Assembly (NCBI RefSeq): GCF_000002595.2
Contig: NC_057009.1
Span: 2,815,346 to 2,879,345 of the forward strand
Source of the DNA: Chlamydomonas reinhardtii
Lineage: Eukaryota > Chlorophyta > Chlorophyceae > Chlamydomonadales > Chlamydomonadaceae
Reading direction: 5' to 3'
Length of the DNA stretch: 64,000 bases
Notes under the pieces: model-generated
Databases searched by the model: none
What the model was told of the DNA's origin: nothing
Seen by the model: the letters and a program-made list of their open reading frames with translations, nothing else
Translations under genes and position numbers: made by a program
Shown here: piece by piece, positions 34,231 to 45,940 of the stretch
How the letters are laid out: each line of letters starts with the position of its first letter
How positions within the stretch are numbered: position 1 is the stretch's first letter

Positions 34231-34974
34231 TTTAGCGAGTCAGAACGCGACACCGCAAGCAAGTTGGACGTTTCGTGAGCCCCTGCCACGTGTCCTACGA
34301 GTAGTATAGCAATACCAAGTTTACCACCTCGCATGTCTGTTAGGGCGATCGCACAGCGATGCATGGACCGTCCGCGACCCCGCCTCGCCCGGTCGCCCCG
34401 TTTGCGTGCCGTTTGCCCGCTGTGTGAACTTGCACCCACAATCCCTCAAAACTGCGTGCTCAGCCGCTAGGAGCGCTGACTTCAGAAAGCTGGCAATGCA
34501 CTTAAAAGCGCGCACGAAGTACGGAACCAGCCCTTTAGCCCACGCCTTCAGCCTTTCACACGCCCATTGCAGCGCTGGCGCCTGCCCTGGTGCCAGTCTG
34601 CCAGACACGACGCTCGCCACATCCCCTGCCAACCACTCTCGTCCATAACCACGATCAGTTCATCTCTGAGCCTTCATATGTCCGCCCACGCTCCTCTTCA
34701 AAAATCCCTGCACACTCTCATTGTAAAAGCTAACCCAAGCGTGCCGCAGCATGCGGGCGCTGCCACCCCTCTGCTGTTCCTCACTGCCGCTACGGTACTC
34801 ACCTCACTCTCACTCTCACACTAATTCTGAGCAATAAGTAAAGTCCATTCCATCAATCGCATCCAAGTCACTCACGCCAAGCTTGTACCACACCTGGCAG
34901 ATAGCACGCCCTGCAAATGCAAGCACATACACACACTCCCGCACCAACGCTCCGAAGATCTTCTCCAAACCCTT
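34231..34974. other. SWEET promoter and ABC-F 3' flank
   Basis: This lies between the SWEET start codon and the ABC-F stop codon, both on minus. No gene or clear signal is seen. Confidence 0.45.
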
Positions 34975-37900
34975 TCAGATGTCGCCGGCGATTTCCGCTA
35001 GCTCAAGCCAGCGCACCTCCTTGCTCTCCAGCTCGTCAACCACCTTGCCCAGCTCAGCGCTGATGTGCATGACCTTGGAACCGCCAGCCACCGCCGCGTC
35101 CGCCAGCTGCGCCTCTAGCTGCACACGCTTCTTGCCGAGGGCCTCCATCTCCTTGCCCAGCTTCTGCGGAGGGCAAGGACAGCGGGGTGCGGGTGAAGCA
35201 GCGCACGGTTGGGGCAGAAGACGGGGGAGAGATTTGGTAGATAGGAGGACAGTGTGCAGTGTGGATAATGGGACAGAGGGAGCGGACACCGTGCAGGAGG
35301 TGTGGTCAGAACACTACTGTGCGCATGCCATGGTTCCTGGCATTAGCACGGTGTCGCGTCTGCGCATACCCGACTGCGCTCCCCCAGTCCCACCTTAGCT
35401 CTCTTGTTAGTTTGGGCTGGGATCTACTATCCCCCACCCAACGACACACACCTGGTACTCCAGCTGCTCCTTGTACGCAAGCGTCGTGCGCTTCGACTTG
35501 GACTTGGCGGCAGCCGGTGCAGGGGCGGCAGCAGCCGGCGCCGCCTTGGCAGGCGCGGGTGCGGGCGCCGCGGCAGCACCCTTCTTGCCGCCCTTCTTGC
35601 CACCGCCAGTAGTGGCAGCCGCGGGCGCGGCGGCCTTGGAGGCGGCAGGCGCAGACGAGGCACCGGTGGAGGGGTGCTCGAAGTCTGACGCCGAGAGGCC
35701 GAGGTTGTCGCTGAGGCGGGCCACGCCGTTGGCGACGCGGAGGATGTGCGTGGCGTTGAGGGAGGCGGCAAAGGACTGCGATGAAGCACAAGATGCAGAG
35801 GGCAGCACGGAGTGAGCTGTGGAAGGTGCGGAAGGTGTTCGCGCAACCCGCGCGCCCCCGTCAAAGCGGGGCAACAGCGTGCGAGTTTTGGACACACAAC
35901 ACAGGCACCCGCATACAATGTCTTTGCGCAGTGTTTTCCTCGTGCTCATTAACACAGCCACCCGCCCCTCGTCCCTCCCTGCCCACCTGGTTGTGCGTGA
36001 TGGCGATGATGACGCCCTCGAAGTCCTTCAGGGCGCCCGTCAGCACCTGGCGATGGGAGAGCGGGAGGGGGTGGAAGAGAACGCAAGGCGAAACACAGGG
36101 TCAGGGCTGGGCAGAAGAGCAGCAACATGGTGGGACGCACCCGGCCAGCATGGCTTCCTGGCACACAAGCTCCTATCCGCATACCGTACTCTAGCATACG
36201 CGTATCATGCCCCCAAGAGTCCGAGCCTATAAACCTAGACCAGTAAACGCGCCCCGTTCACACCTTCACCGAAGATGCTTTGAAACAAATGCGCACAGTG
36301 TCAGAAGCGAGTGCCAGACTGCCGGTTAACACCCCCACATCAGGGCCTCACCTCGATGGTCTGGGCATCCAGGTGGTTGCTGGCCTCATCCAGCAGCAGC
36401 ACATTGGCGGGCACCAGCGCAAACGCCGCCAGTGCCACACGCGCCTTCTCGCCGCCAGACAGCACGCCTGGACGCAGAAGAGCGCGGCAGTGAGGGAGAG
36501 GGGTGGGCATGTCAGGGCCTATGCGGCGTCTGCGTGATGGTTGCGAGGGTGCGGTAGTATGGATGTGCCACTTGGACGAAGACGTTAGACGGGGGTAATC
36601 TTAGTGCGTGTTAGTGAGGAGGGAATAGGCTGACTGGGGTCATTGCTTTTGTACATGCGTTGGGATACTGTAGCCATGCAGTGCAGCCGAGAGAAGACTA
36701 CTGTGGAATCCAGAGGCACGAGGTACACGCTACACTACTGTCCACCTGGGGTCGGACCGGGCATCTGGTGCTGGCCATTGCATGATCTTATCTTGCTCCT
36801 CTACCGTACTGCAATGAGGTAATCCCTTTGCCGGGTTGGTTATCCCAATTCCACCCGTTCTGGTGACTCTTGCCGCCCAAGTCCTGCTGCATATGCCACC
36901 CACACTTACAGGGCACACATCCCGTGACCACTGTAACCCGTGTGCCTCTACACGTAAATGCCGCGGCATCGCTTTATGTGCCCGCCCTCACGCGCTGTAT
37001 GTAGACTTCACATGTGCATGAGTATGTAGACTTCACATGTGCATGAGGGTAATCAATAAATGGGCTGGGGTGCTCGGCAAGAGAGGTAGTGTAAGCCTCC
37101 TGCCAAGCTGTCGCGGCGGGAGCGCAAGCGCCCCCATTGCCTTGACCCCCTAAAATATTAAAGTTAATCGCAGGTTCTCAATGAGAACCATATAAGCGAT
37201 TAAGCTTATAAGAACAGATACTACACATGATCTGAGCCAAAAGGCCGAGAAAGGTATGCTTTCACTGATGTTGCCGAGCCCACCACCCCCCAGTGCCGAC
37301 CGGCGAGACGCAAGATCCGTGCCCGATGGTGGGTTGGCAACTCGGCCTCCAACGGGCGCCAAGACGCTGGGCCAGTTACTTATGCCGTTTTATATTTATT
37401 ATCTTATAACATGCAAACGGACTGCAGCAGAATCCACTCAGCCGTGAGCAAGCAAGATGCTTGCGCCAACATCTGGGAATCATTCATCGTGAGCGCAGCC
37501 TCCAACGGCCTCCGATCACCCTCCCTTCCTGCCCTTTCCCCCTGCAACCTCTCGTCGCACTCACCAATCTTCTGCAGCGCCATGGTGCCGGTCAGCCCCA
37601 GCGCACCCAGCGCCTGGCGGCACTTCTCCAGAGTGATGCCAGGGTCGTTGGCGCGCGCCACCGCCTCCACGTACTCAAGGGCTGGCATGTCCAACGGCAG
37701 ATCCTGTAGCGGCGGCAAACGGATGGCGGGTTCAGGAAGGGGCCAGCGGGCGGCGCGTGGAGCCGCGAGGGCGGCGTGGAGGGCGGCGTGGAGCAACACA
37801 GATGCCCCGTTTGTTCAGGGTCCCAGGGCACTGCCGCGCAATGCTGCCCGCCACACCTTTCTCCTCTCCACCCCCCCCCCCCCACACACACACACACACA

Positions 37901-40900
37901 CGCGCCGCCCGTGCGCCGCCCACCTGCGCCAGGTCCTGGCTGAACACCGCCAGCCGCACGCCCTCGCCCAGCACCCGGTCGCCCGCCCACAGCGGCAGGT
38001 TGCCCGCCACCGCCTTGAGCAGCGTGGACTTGCCCGCGCCGTTGGGGCCCAGCACCTGCACAGGCAGATGGGGGCGGGGCGGGGCGGCGGGGGGTTTGTG
38101 AGGTTGGAAATGGAGAAGTAGCGGTGCAGCGGGTGCAGTGAAGGCGGCAGAGGCAGCGCATTTGTCAAGCAGGCGAGTGGGGTTGCGCGTGGGAGTTCGG
38201 TAAATGTATGGCCACACTGACAGCCGCAACATATCTGCAGGCACACGCCCACACAATCCACGATGGCCTCATGCACTGTGCAACTCCAACTCCATTCCCC
38301 CCACCGCTTCGCCACCTTCTCCCCTTCACCCACCAGCACGCGCTGCCCGCGGCGAATGACCAGGTTCACTCCGCTGATGAGGGGCTTGGCGCCCGGCTCT
38401 CCGGGCGTGCCCCAGCCCACCGCCGCGCCCGTGAGCTTGATGGCCTCGGTGAAGCAGGGCGGCGCACGCGGCAGCTTCAGAGCCACCTTGCGTGCGTCAC
38501 CGGCGCCTGCCGCGGCCGCCGCTGCGGGGATGACTGTCTGCTGCGCCTTCAGCTTCTCAAGCATCTTGGCCTTGGACTGGGCTTGAGAGGCCTATTGGGG
38601 GTGTGGGTGTGAGGGCAGGAGGGAGGAAAGAGGTGGGTGTGTGAGAGGGGGGATGCTGGGTTGGAAGGTGGCTGGGTGTGCTCGCGGGTCGTGAGGGACG
38701 TAGAGGTTAGCAGCAGTTAGCAGGGTAGTGCATCAGTAAACATGACACCAGCAAAGATAGAGAGATTACACGAGGCTGAACGCGCCCGCAAGCTAACACC
38801 ACCCATCCTCCCAGCTCCAAACCGCCCCTTCCACCCCTCCTCCTCCCCCTGCAACCGCCCCTTACCACCTCCCCATCCAGCCCCCCCCCCGTTACACACC
38901 TTGGAGGCCTTGGCGCCGAAGCGCGTCACGAACTCCTCCAGCTTGTCGATCTCGGCCTGCTGCGCCTCCGCCTCGGCGCGGGCGGCGGCCTCCCGCGCCT
39001 CGCGCTGCGCCAGGAACTTACTGAAGTTGCCGGCGTAGTGGTTCAGCGTGCGGCCGCGCACCTGGGGGTGGCGTAGCCGAGAGGATTGTGCTGGTTTGGT
39101 ATTTTCCCACGGCATGCTCCGTTCTTCACGAAAACCGAATCAAAGAAGCCGTCTCCGGTGTGCGGCCGCCGCTCGCAGAGGCCCTATCCCTGCTCCTCGC
39201 TTATCCCCCCCGCTTCATTTTCCCGCCCCTCTTCCTCCCCACCTCCCCGTCCTCTCACCTCCTGATCAGGCCCGTGCGAGCTCCTCCGCTCCCTCCCTCC
39301 CTCCCCTCCTCCCTCCCTCCCTCCCTCCCCTCCTCCCTCCCTCCCCTCCTCCCTCCCTCCCCTCCTCCACAACCCCCCTCCCTCCCCTCCCTCCCCTCCC
39401 TCCCCTCCCTCCCCTCCCTCCCCTCCCTCCCCTCCCTCCCCTCCCTCCCCTCCCTCCCCTCCCTCCCCGCCTCCCTCCGCTCCCCTCCCCTCCTCCCTGC
39501 CTGCCCCACCTCCACGATGCGGTTGCAGGCGGCGTCCAGCAGCGCCTCGTCGTGGCTGACCAGCACCACGGAGGTGGAGGGCGGCACGCCCTTGCGCAGG
39601 AAGTCGCCCAGCCACTTGCAGGCGGCGCTGGCAGGCGATGCGGCGGGGAGGGGGACGGGAGGTGAGACAAGAGGCGGACAGGGGGAGGCGGTGAGGGGGA
39701 GGAAGGCCGGACTCCGGGATGAACACACAACGTGCGTACGAGTTACACGTACCGAGCCAGGCCCCCGCAATCTCCCAGGCCGCCTTGCCGCCCTGCCCGC
39801 CTCCCCACCAGCCCCCTGGGCGCTGGCTAGTCGGGCCATAGGCCCACAGCATGCCGGCTGCCCCCCTCCACCTCCCCGCCCTCCCTAGCGGCTTGACCTC
39901 CCCCAGCCCCACCTGTCCAGGTGGTTGGTGGGCTCATCCAGCAACAGCAGCGCGCCGGTGCCGTTGCCGCCCTGGCCCGCCGGCCCCAGCAGCAGGCGGG
40001 CCAGCGCGATGCGCATCTGCCAGCCGCCGCTGAACTCGGTGCAGCGCCTGCGGTGCCACGTGGCGGGGTGGGCGGGCTTGACGGGAGGAGAGGAGACGGC
40101 TGGCGCAGAGACCCAGGTGGGCGACTGAGCCACGAGCCACCAGCCACCAGCCACCAGCCACGTTAGCCATTATATCCAGTGTTACACCCTCATTGTGGGC
40201 GAGTACCAGCACCCAGCTTCGGCCCCACGTCCCGCCCCTCCCCTCCCCTCCAAACCCCACCCCAGTGCGCTCACTTGTGGAACTGCTCCGGCTTGAAGCC
40301 CAGGCCCGTGAGCACGTTGGTGATGGTGCGCTCGCTCTCCGGCCCGCCCGCCATCTCCCACGCCTCCTGCGCCGCCGCCAGCCGCTCCGCCGCCGCCGCG
40401 TCGCCGTTGGCCAGGTCCCGCTCCGCCCGCGCCATGTCCCGCTCCGCCTCCACCAGGCCCGACATGCGGCTGCGCGCCTCCTGCCACACGGTGCGGCGGC
40501 TGCCGCCCACCGCCGTCTGCTCCAGGTAGCCCACCTGCACAGGAGGCGGAGGCGGAGGCGAAGGAGGAGGAGGAAGAGCAGGAGGAAGAGGAGGAGGAGG
40601 AGATGGCGGGGAGGTGAAGGCAGGGAAAAAGTGGCGGTAGATAGGACAATAGGTCAATAGGTGCATGAGGTGTGGGGGAGGCGGGACTCGCGGCACGAGG
40701 GCCAAGGTGTATGTGGCATGACGAAAGGCAGCTCTGGCCACGCCGACATTAACGTCCGCGGCGCCACCCCACACGCCCTGGTTGCCCCTCTCAAACCCGT
40801 CTGTCCTCGAGCTCCCAAGCCCCTGCCTCACACCTACCTCACCCGCACAACCTCGCCTCTCTCCCCACACATACAAACACGTGCACACGCGCACACATGC

Positions 40901-41984
40901 ACGCACACATGCACGCACCTGCACCAGCGGCGCCACCCGGGCGGTGCCAGCGTCCACGGAGCGCAGGCCGCTGAGGCAGCGCAGCAGGGTGGACTTGCCG
41001 CAGCCGTTGGCGCCCACCAGGCCGGCGCGCTGGCCCGGCATCAGCTTCCAAGACACGTCCTGTGGACGAGGGTAGGGAGGCAGGGAGGGAGGCAGGGAGG
41101 CAGGGAGGCAGGTGGGCGGGGCTGGTTGTTACGGAGAAAGGGGAAGCGCCCGATAAGGGTTTGGCTTTGACCACAGGGGGAGGCAGAGGCCCCAACCGTG
41201 CGTGTACGTCGCCGCCCCACAGACACGCATACACAGACAGACGCGCCGCCATTGCCGGCCCTTGCCCCTGCCCCACCCCACCCCACCCCACCCCACCTAC
41301 ACCCCCTGCACTCACGGAGAGCAGGTCGCGGTCTCCCGCCTGCACCGTCACGTCCTCCAGAACCAGTGTGGCGCCCGCGGTCTCGCCTGCAGTCCAGCGG
41401 GAGCAGCGGCGTCAGTTCAGCGGGTGCGGACAGGCTCTACCTCTGGAGGGGGGTTTGGGGTCGAGGCGGGCCGCCGGCCCTGCGCTCTAGGCACCTGGAG
41501 GTGCGCACGCACACCCTGTCTTGCGCGCGACCGTCTTTCCCGTGTCCTCTTCCTCTCCCTCTCTCTCTCTTTCCCCCCGCCCTCTGCTGCCCTGCTCACC
41601 GCGCGGGATGGGGAACTCCGCCGGCACCGACAGGGCATCCTCCTCGTCCCAGTCCTGCGGCGGCTCGTCCTGCTCGTCACCGCTGGCGTAGCTGCCGGTG
41701 GCGCTGAAGCCGCTACTGGCGTAGCCGCTGCTGGCGCCGTGGCCATTGCCGTTGCCGTTGGTGGTGGGCTTGACCGTGAGGACCACGGTCGTAGCGGCGG
41801 GCGGCGCCGCCGCAACGCAGACAAGCCGGCGGCGGAGGCGGGTGCGGGCAGGGGCAGCCGCGGGGGTGCCCGGCAGAGGCAGGGCCTGGGCCGAGGGTCC
41901 GGCGGAGGGGGCGGCCGGCGCGGAAGCGGCCACGCGGGAGGCGCGCGCGGCGCGGAGCGCCGCGGGGGTGCCGGTCAGGAGCAT
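34975..41984 (-). CDS. ABC-F family ATPase, probably plastid-targeted, 829 aa
   Basis: Fourteen minus-strand exons join in phase: 41984-41600, 41386-41316, 41059-40919, 40534-40275, 40047-39913, 39627-39510, 39061-38900, 38591-38334, 38055-37924, 37703-37565, 36467-36352, 36046-35987, 35775-35452 and 35163-34975. The first about 70 residues are Ala/Arg/Ser-rich, like an algal chloroplast transit peptide. Two ABC domains follow: Walker [10 protein letters not shown], signature EFSGGW, Walker [13 protein letters not shown]; then Walker [10 protein letters not shown], signature LSGGEKAR and Walker [14 protein letters not shown] charged interdomain linker ([16 protein letters not shown]) separates them, as in ABC-F proteins, which act on the ribosome or in translation quality control rather than as transporters. 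The C-terminus adds a Lys/Ala/Pro-rich stretch and a coiled-coil. The second Walker B has Ala-Ser where Pro-Thr is usual. The intron between 37565 and 36467 carries a U2 gene. Confidence 0.93.
35410..35423 (-). repeat. intron-end motif A
   Basis: On the minus strand this reads ATCCCAGCCCAAAC followed by TAAC, 28 bases after the ABC-F donor at 35451, in the same orientation as the gene. Confidence 0.65.
36997..37046. repeat. 25-base perfect tandem repeat 3' of U2
   Basis: Two perfect copies of a 25-base unit containing GTAGACTTCACATGTGCATG lie 25-74 bases beyond the 3' end of the U2 snRNA gene. The position is where U-snRNA 3'-end signals are expected; whether it has that role is inference. 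Confidence 0.85.
37071..37257 (-). ncRNA. U2: U2 spliceosomal snRNA
   Basis: The minus strand begins ATACCTTTCTCGGCCTTTTG and continues with the branch-site recognition block GTGTAGTATCTGTTCTTAT, the defining U2 sequences. Stem-loop II follows (GGTTCTCATTGAGAACC), then an Sm-like site TTTAATATTTTAGG, a stem-loop III with CTTGC loop (GGGGGCGCTTGCGCTCCC), and a 3' stem-loop ending GCCGAGC. The length of 187 bases matches U2. It lies inside an intron of the ABC-F gene, on the same strand, about 308 bases after the donor. No TATA-like or plant USE sequence was recognised directly upstream. All core elements are intact, so it looks functional. Confidence 0.96.
39286..39500. repeat. (CCCT)n / CCTCCCT minisatellite in an ABC-F intron
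   Basis: Long CT-rich array of CCCTCCCT and CTCC units in the intron between the exons at 39510 and 39061. On the transcribed strand it is G/A-rich. Confidence 0.85.
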
Positions 41985-43064
41985 TTGTGACCGCTGGCAG
42001 CACAACACCTGGGTGGGGGACAAGCCAGCAAGCGCCGCGGATGTGGGTTAGCGCGCGCGTCAAAAACGTACTCTCCTGACATATAGCTGGTCAGCTGCTG
42101 CTCGCCCAGCGCAGGCTCGCGAACAGTGTGTGGTGCGCCCATCACCCTAGAAATGGCTTTGTGGTGGCCGGCATGAGGTGGCCGGCAAATTTGGTGGCTA
42201 GCTAAGAGATAACACTAAATTGGAAGCAATTCGGCTGTGCGCTTGGAGAGACTTTACCACAACAATGCGTGCGCTAGTTACCTGAACGCTCGTCTAGCAC
42301 AGGAGGCTAGTATGAGCTTAGTATGAGCTGCTACTTCAGCGCAACTAGAAAAGTGCATGACCGCTGTGAAGACGGCTTGTTGTTGGAAGCGACGAGGTCG
42401 CGATGGAAGAATTGTGAAGAAGTGTTGGCCCTGGTGCTCCAATGGCAATGCCAGTACCAGTTGCATTTGCATATTCACCACAAATCTATATCAACGGAGA
42501 AGGCGCTTGCAGGTGCAGGCCCGCTTGCAGAAGGGCCCGTGGGTCCTGGCCCAGTAACGTGCACGGAAAGCCTGTTGCATTTATGCTTGAGTTCCTCATT
42601 GGGCCGTTGATTGGGTCTGGCAGATACAGGCAAATGCATAGGGAGTGCTCGCAGCCGAAACGTCGCCGCCTGAGAGCTCCGCCAACACGCGCACCGCCAA
42701 CACGAACCATGTTATATGGTACTTGCACGTCATAGTTGCATTTGTAGTTTGCAGGTTGCAGGCGGTGCCAAATCAACGGTCCATCGCGGTTGGGCAGGCC
42801 TTTTTTGGCGCTCGAGTCAATCAAAGCTGCTCATTTCTGGTCCTTTCAGTGTGATTAGCCAGCAACAATCACGCACAGGTAAGTGGCAGCACGAACGAGG
42901 CAAGCTGACGCGGACTGTGCCAATGTCCCGCGTTGCTTGAGCGCGCACAGCCCCTGGTGCTGCGACGGGTCGGTAGTTTGGTGCACAGCGGTAGCTAGGA
43001 CACGGCGGTCATAACAGGCGCGAAGTTGCTTAAGCGGGTGTCGCTCGGGAACGAGTGCACCGGC
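41985..43064. other. 1.1-kb divergent promoter interval
   Basis: The ABC-F gene (minus) and the EF-hand gene (plus) start away from each other here. The sequence is less GC-rich than its surroundings; no further gene is supported. Confidence 0.5.
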
Positions 43065-45203
43065 ATGCTGCCGCAGAAGCCGCCCGAGCGGCGCGCGTCT
43101 GCGATGGCCCTCTCAGCGTGTGCCCTTTGGTCCCATGCTGCCTTGCAGGCACTCGCTCGCTCTTCGACTGAACAATCGTTTCGGAGTACTCCGTCCGCCG
43201 GAACATTCGGAACCATGCCCGGTGAGCACCGGCCGCGTCCGCGCGCACGCGGCGCTCTGCAGCACCGCTGCAGCGGGCTGCTTCAAACAGTCCAGGTCTC
43301 TTCAGCATCTAGCGTGCGACCCACACGTCTCTCCCGCAATCACCTGGTCTCCAGGCCCTTCAGCTCCACGACTCCGCCTCCCCTCCCCCTCTCGCCCCCA
43401 CGCCACTTCACATACGCCTCTGTTTTTACTCACCACCACCGCCCCGCACCCCCCCCCCCACCCGCCTCGTGCAGGCCTGGTGGACGCCCTGTCCGCCTCC
43501 ATCCGCTCCCACACGGGGCTGCACTACGTGCCCAGCTTCAACGACTTCGTGTCCAGCGCCAATGACGACGTCGAGGTGCGGGCGAGGGGCGGCAGGGCGG
43601 CGCGGCAGGGCGGCGGGGGTTAGTGAGGTGCGGACCGGACCGGGGGTGATTGAAACCACCGCACCACGACCTCCCCCTTTCCCTCCCTCCACAAACACAA
43701 TTACACACAGCACAAACACGCACACTTTCCCACTGTGCTGCCTGCATCAGGCCATGGAGGCGCTGGCCCAGCAGCAGCACGACATGGACCTGGCCCCGCG
43801 CGACCAGGCCGCCCGCGCCGGCGCCCCTGCCGCCGCCAAGACCAGCAACAAGGCCGACGACCTGCCCGGCCTCACCTCCGCCGTGGCCATGGACATCCAC
43901 AAGGTGGGGGGTATGTGCTTGAGCCCAACTGGGGGGAGCGGAAACAATCCGAGGGCACACCGTGTGTGTATGTGAGGGGTTGATGGCTGTGTTGCTTAGC
44001 CCTGCTGCTCCCACACCTCGCCCCTCGCCTCGTCGCCCGTCACGGCGTCATCCCGCCCCGCCCCGCCGCCCCGTATGCTACAGGTGAACCGCTTCAGCTC
44101 CGACCACGCCGCCAGCACTTTCATTGACAACGCCCGCGGCGGCCGCAACGCGCCGTCGGTGAGTGGCAGGGGCAGGCGGGGAAGGCGCCTGCAACCCGTG
44201 TACGTGCCGCGTGTAGATTGCGTATGGACTGCACTGTTAATTTGACAACATATGTGAGAAAGTGCCACCGTCCCTGATCCCCCGCCCTCCACCGCCTTGC
44301 CCCTGCCGCCCCTCCGCCGCCCCTCCGCCCCTCCCTCCTGCTTCAGGTGTGGCAGTACATCCTGCACAGCCAGGGCAAGGAGCGCCTGCCCTCCTTCGCC
44401 GAGCTGGCCGGCACCAGCCCCTCCGGCTCCGGCCTGCCCGCTGGCGCCGCCCTCAGCGCCGCCACCCAGGCCGCCGCCGCCACCATGAAGCACGGCCAGC
44501 AGCAGCACACGCAGCAGGCGGCGCAGGGCAAGACCATCGGCGCGGCGGAGCTGCAGAAGGTGCGTGGGTTGTATGGTGCGGGGGGGTGGGGTGGGGGGTT
44601 ATGTGCCCGAGCCCATTATGTGCCCGAGCCCAATGGGGGGACAGGGCTGCTGGCTGGCCTTGCGGAGCTTGTGAGTGGTACGTGGCACGACAGATGCGCG
44701 ATGGGCAGCGCCACGACGCCACTGTTGCTGACACACCAGCACGCAGACAACCGCTGTCTGCTTGGATGCACGCCTTACTGCAACCACGGGCACTGCTTGT
44801 CGCACACCTGCAGCACTTCAACGTGAGCCAGGCCCAGGCCGAGGCCATGGTGGCGGAGGCCGACCGCGACAACGACAAACGCATCAGCAGCCAGGTGGGG
44901 GCGGGCGGGTGGGGCCGTGGCGGTGTGGCGGGGCTCGGGGTGTGAGGCGGTGGGGATAGTGGTAGCCATGAGGGAGGGCGTAGTCAGGTAAAGGAAGGGT
45001 GGTAGTCCTTGCAAAGCTTAACGTGCGGTAAGCCCTGACCCAGACTCCACAGGAACTGGACAGGACAATGGGGTATGTCGGCCTTGTGGCGGGGTGTGTT
45101 GCTGCAGCAGCTGCCACTGCCGCCCCTGCCCACTGGTACTTCCTGTGCTGGCCAATGCTCGCCGCAGGAGTGGGAGGACATCATCAATGAGGTGTCGGCC
45201 TAA
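43065..45203 (+). CDS. single EF-hand protein, 271 aa
   Basis: Seven exons (43065-43221, 43475-43575, 43751-43903, 44084-44158, 44347-44559, 44814-44894, 45168-45203) join in phase to about 271 residues. The start could be 43065 or the later in-frame ATG at 43104. The C-terminal exons encode a helix-loop-helix with the 12-residue loop DRDNDKRISSQE (acidic 1, 3 and 5, Ile8, Glu12), a standard calcium-binding EF-hand, preceded by QAQAEAMVAEA. The rest is helical and Ala/Gln-rich, with WQYILHSQGKERLPSFAELAG as the most structured-looking part. A partner EF-hand was not found, unusual because EF-hands normally pair. No family is recognised. The basic, Ser-rich N-terminus may be an organelle-targeting peptide. 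Confidence 0.72.
43911..43929 (+). repeat. intron-end motif B variant
   Basis: GTATGTGCTTGAGCCCAAC begins 8 bases after the donor at 43904, a variant of motif B. Confidence 0.55.
44599..44634 (+). repeat. intron-end motif B, tandem pair
   Basis: TTATGTGCCCGAGCCCA occurs twice in a row, starting 40 bases after the donor at 44560 of the EF-hand gene. It matches the copy at 4942 in the LRR gene. Confidence 0.7.
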
Positions 45204-45940
45204 CCGGCCTGAGAAGAGGCGTAGGAATTGCGGTCCACAACGCGTCAGCACCACATCAGCTTATGTTTGTGCCGTTGTGGAGAGATAGGTGCGCTGTGAT
45301 GGTTATTTGGGACGTGACAGCCTGGGCGTCCAGGGTGTCAGGCCTTTACGGTGTCAGTTGTTTCGCCGCCGTGTGTCATCGGCAGTTCGGCATCCGTGTT
45401 TCATGCATTCGTTGTTTTCTAGCTTACAAAGACGTTTTGCTAGCTGTACCCTGTTGCAGGCTGCGTGTAGTTTGGCGGCAAATGCGGGAGTCCCCCTGAT
45501 AGCATTTGCGCATTGATGGGTTGCCGTTACGCCGCTGTTTGGTGCGCAAGCGTGCTACGACATAATGGATATGATTGTATTGGTTGCCAGGCGCAAGTTA
45601 CCGCGTTTAACTTCAGGTGGCGCGGTATTATACTCTAGCTGGAAGCGTGGAGGGATGTTCTGTGACCGAGGTGGCGTGGGGGTGGAGTTCCCGCCATGGG
45701 CACGCGGTTCGTGAACGGCATACATAGCTACATAACTTGCACATAGGTCGGCTGCTGTATTGTTACTGAGATAAGAGACGCATGAACGAATAAGAAGTGT
45801 GCTGTAGTTGGACTCCCAGTAGGGTGTTGCACAGTAATCGACCGGAGCTAACAAGCTGCGCATCAACATAGATCTACATGAACCTGTAAAAGTATCAAAA
45901 ACGTCACAAGGACACAGGCTCTGCTTCGCCGAGCACAAAG
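45204..45940. other. intergenic interval upstream of USO1
   Basis: This holds the EF-hand gene 3' UTR and the USO1 promoter. A TGTAA lies near 45885, nearer the USO1 start than the preceding stop. No gene is supported. Confidence 0.5.

Noticed and set aside
37140-37155. TATTTTAGGG resembling a Chlamydomonas telomere unit (TTTTAGGG)
   Set aside because: It is the Sm-site region of U2 and occurs once, not as an array.
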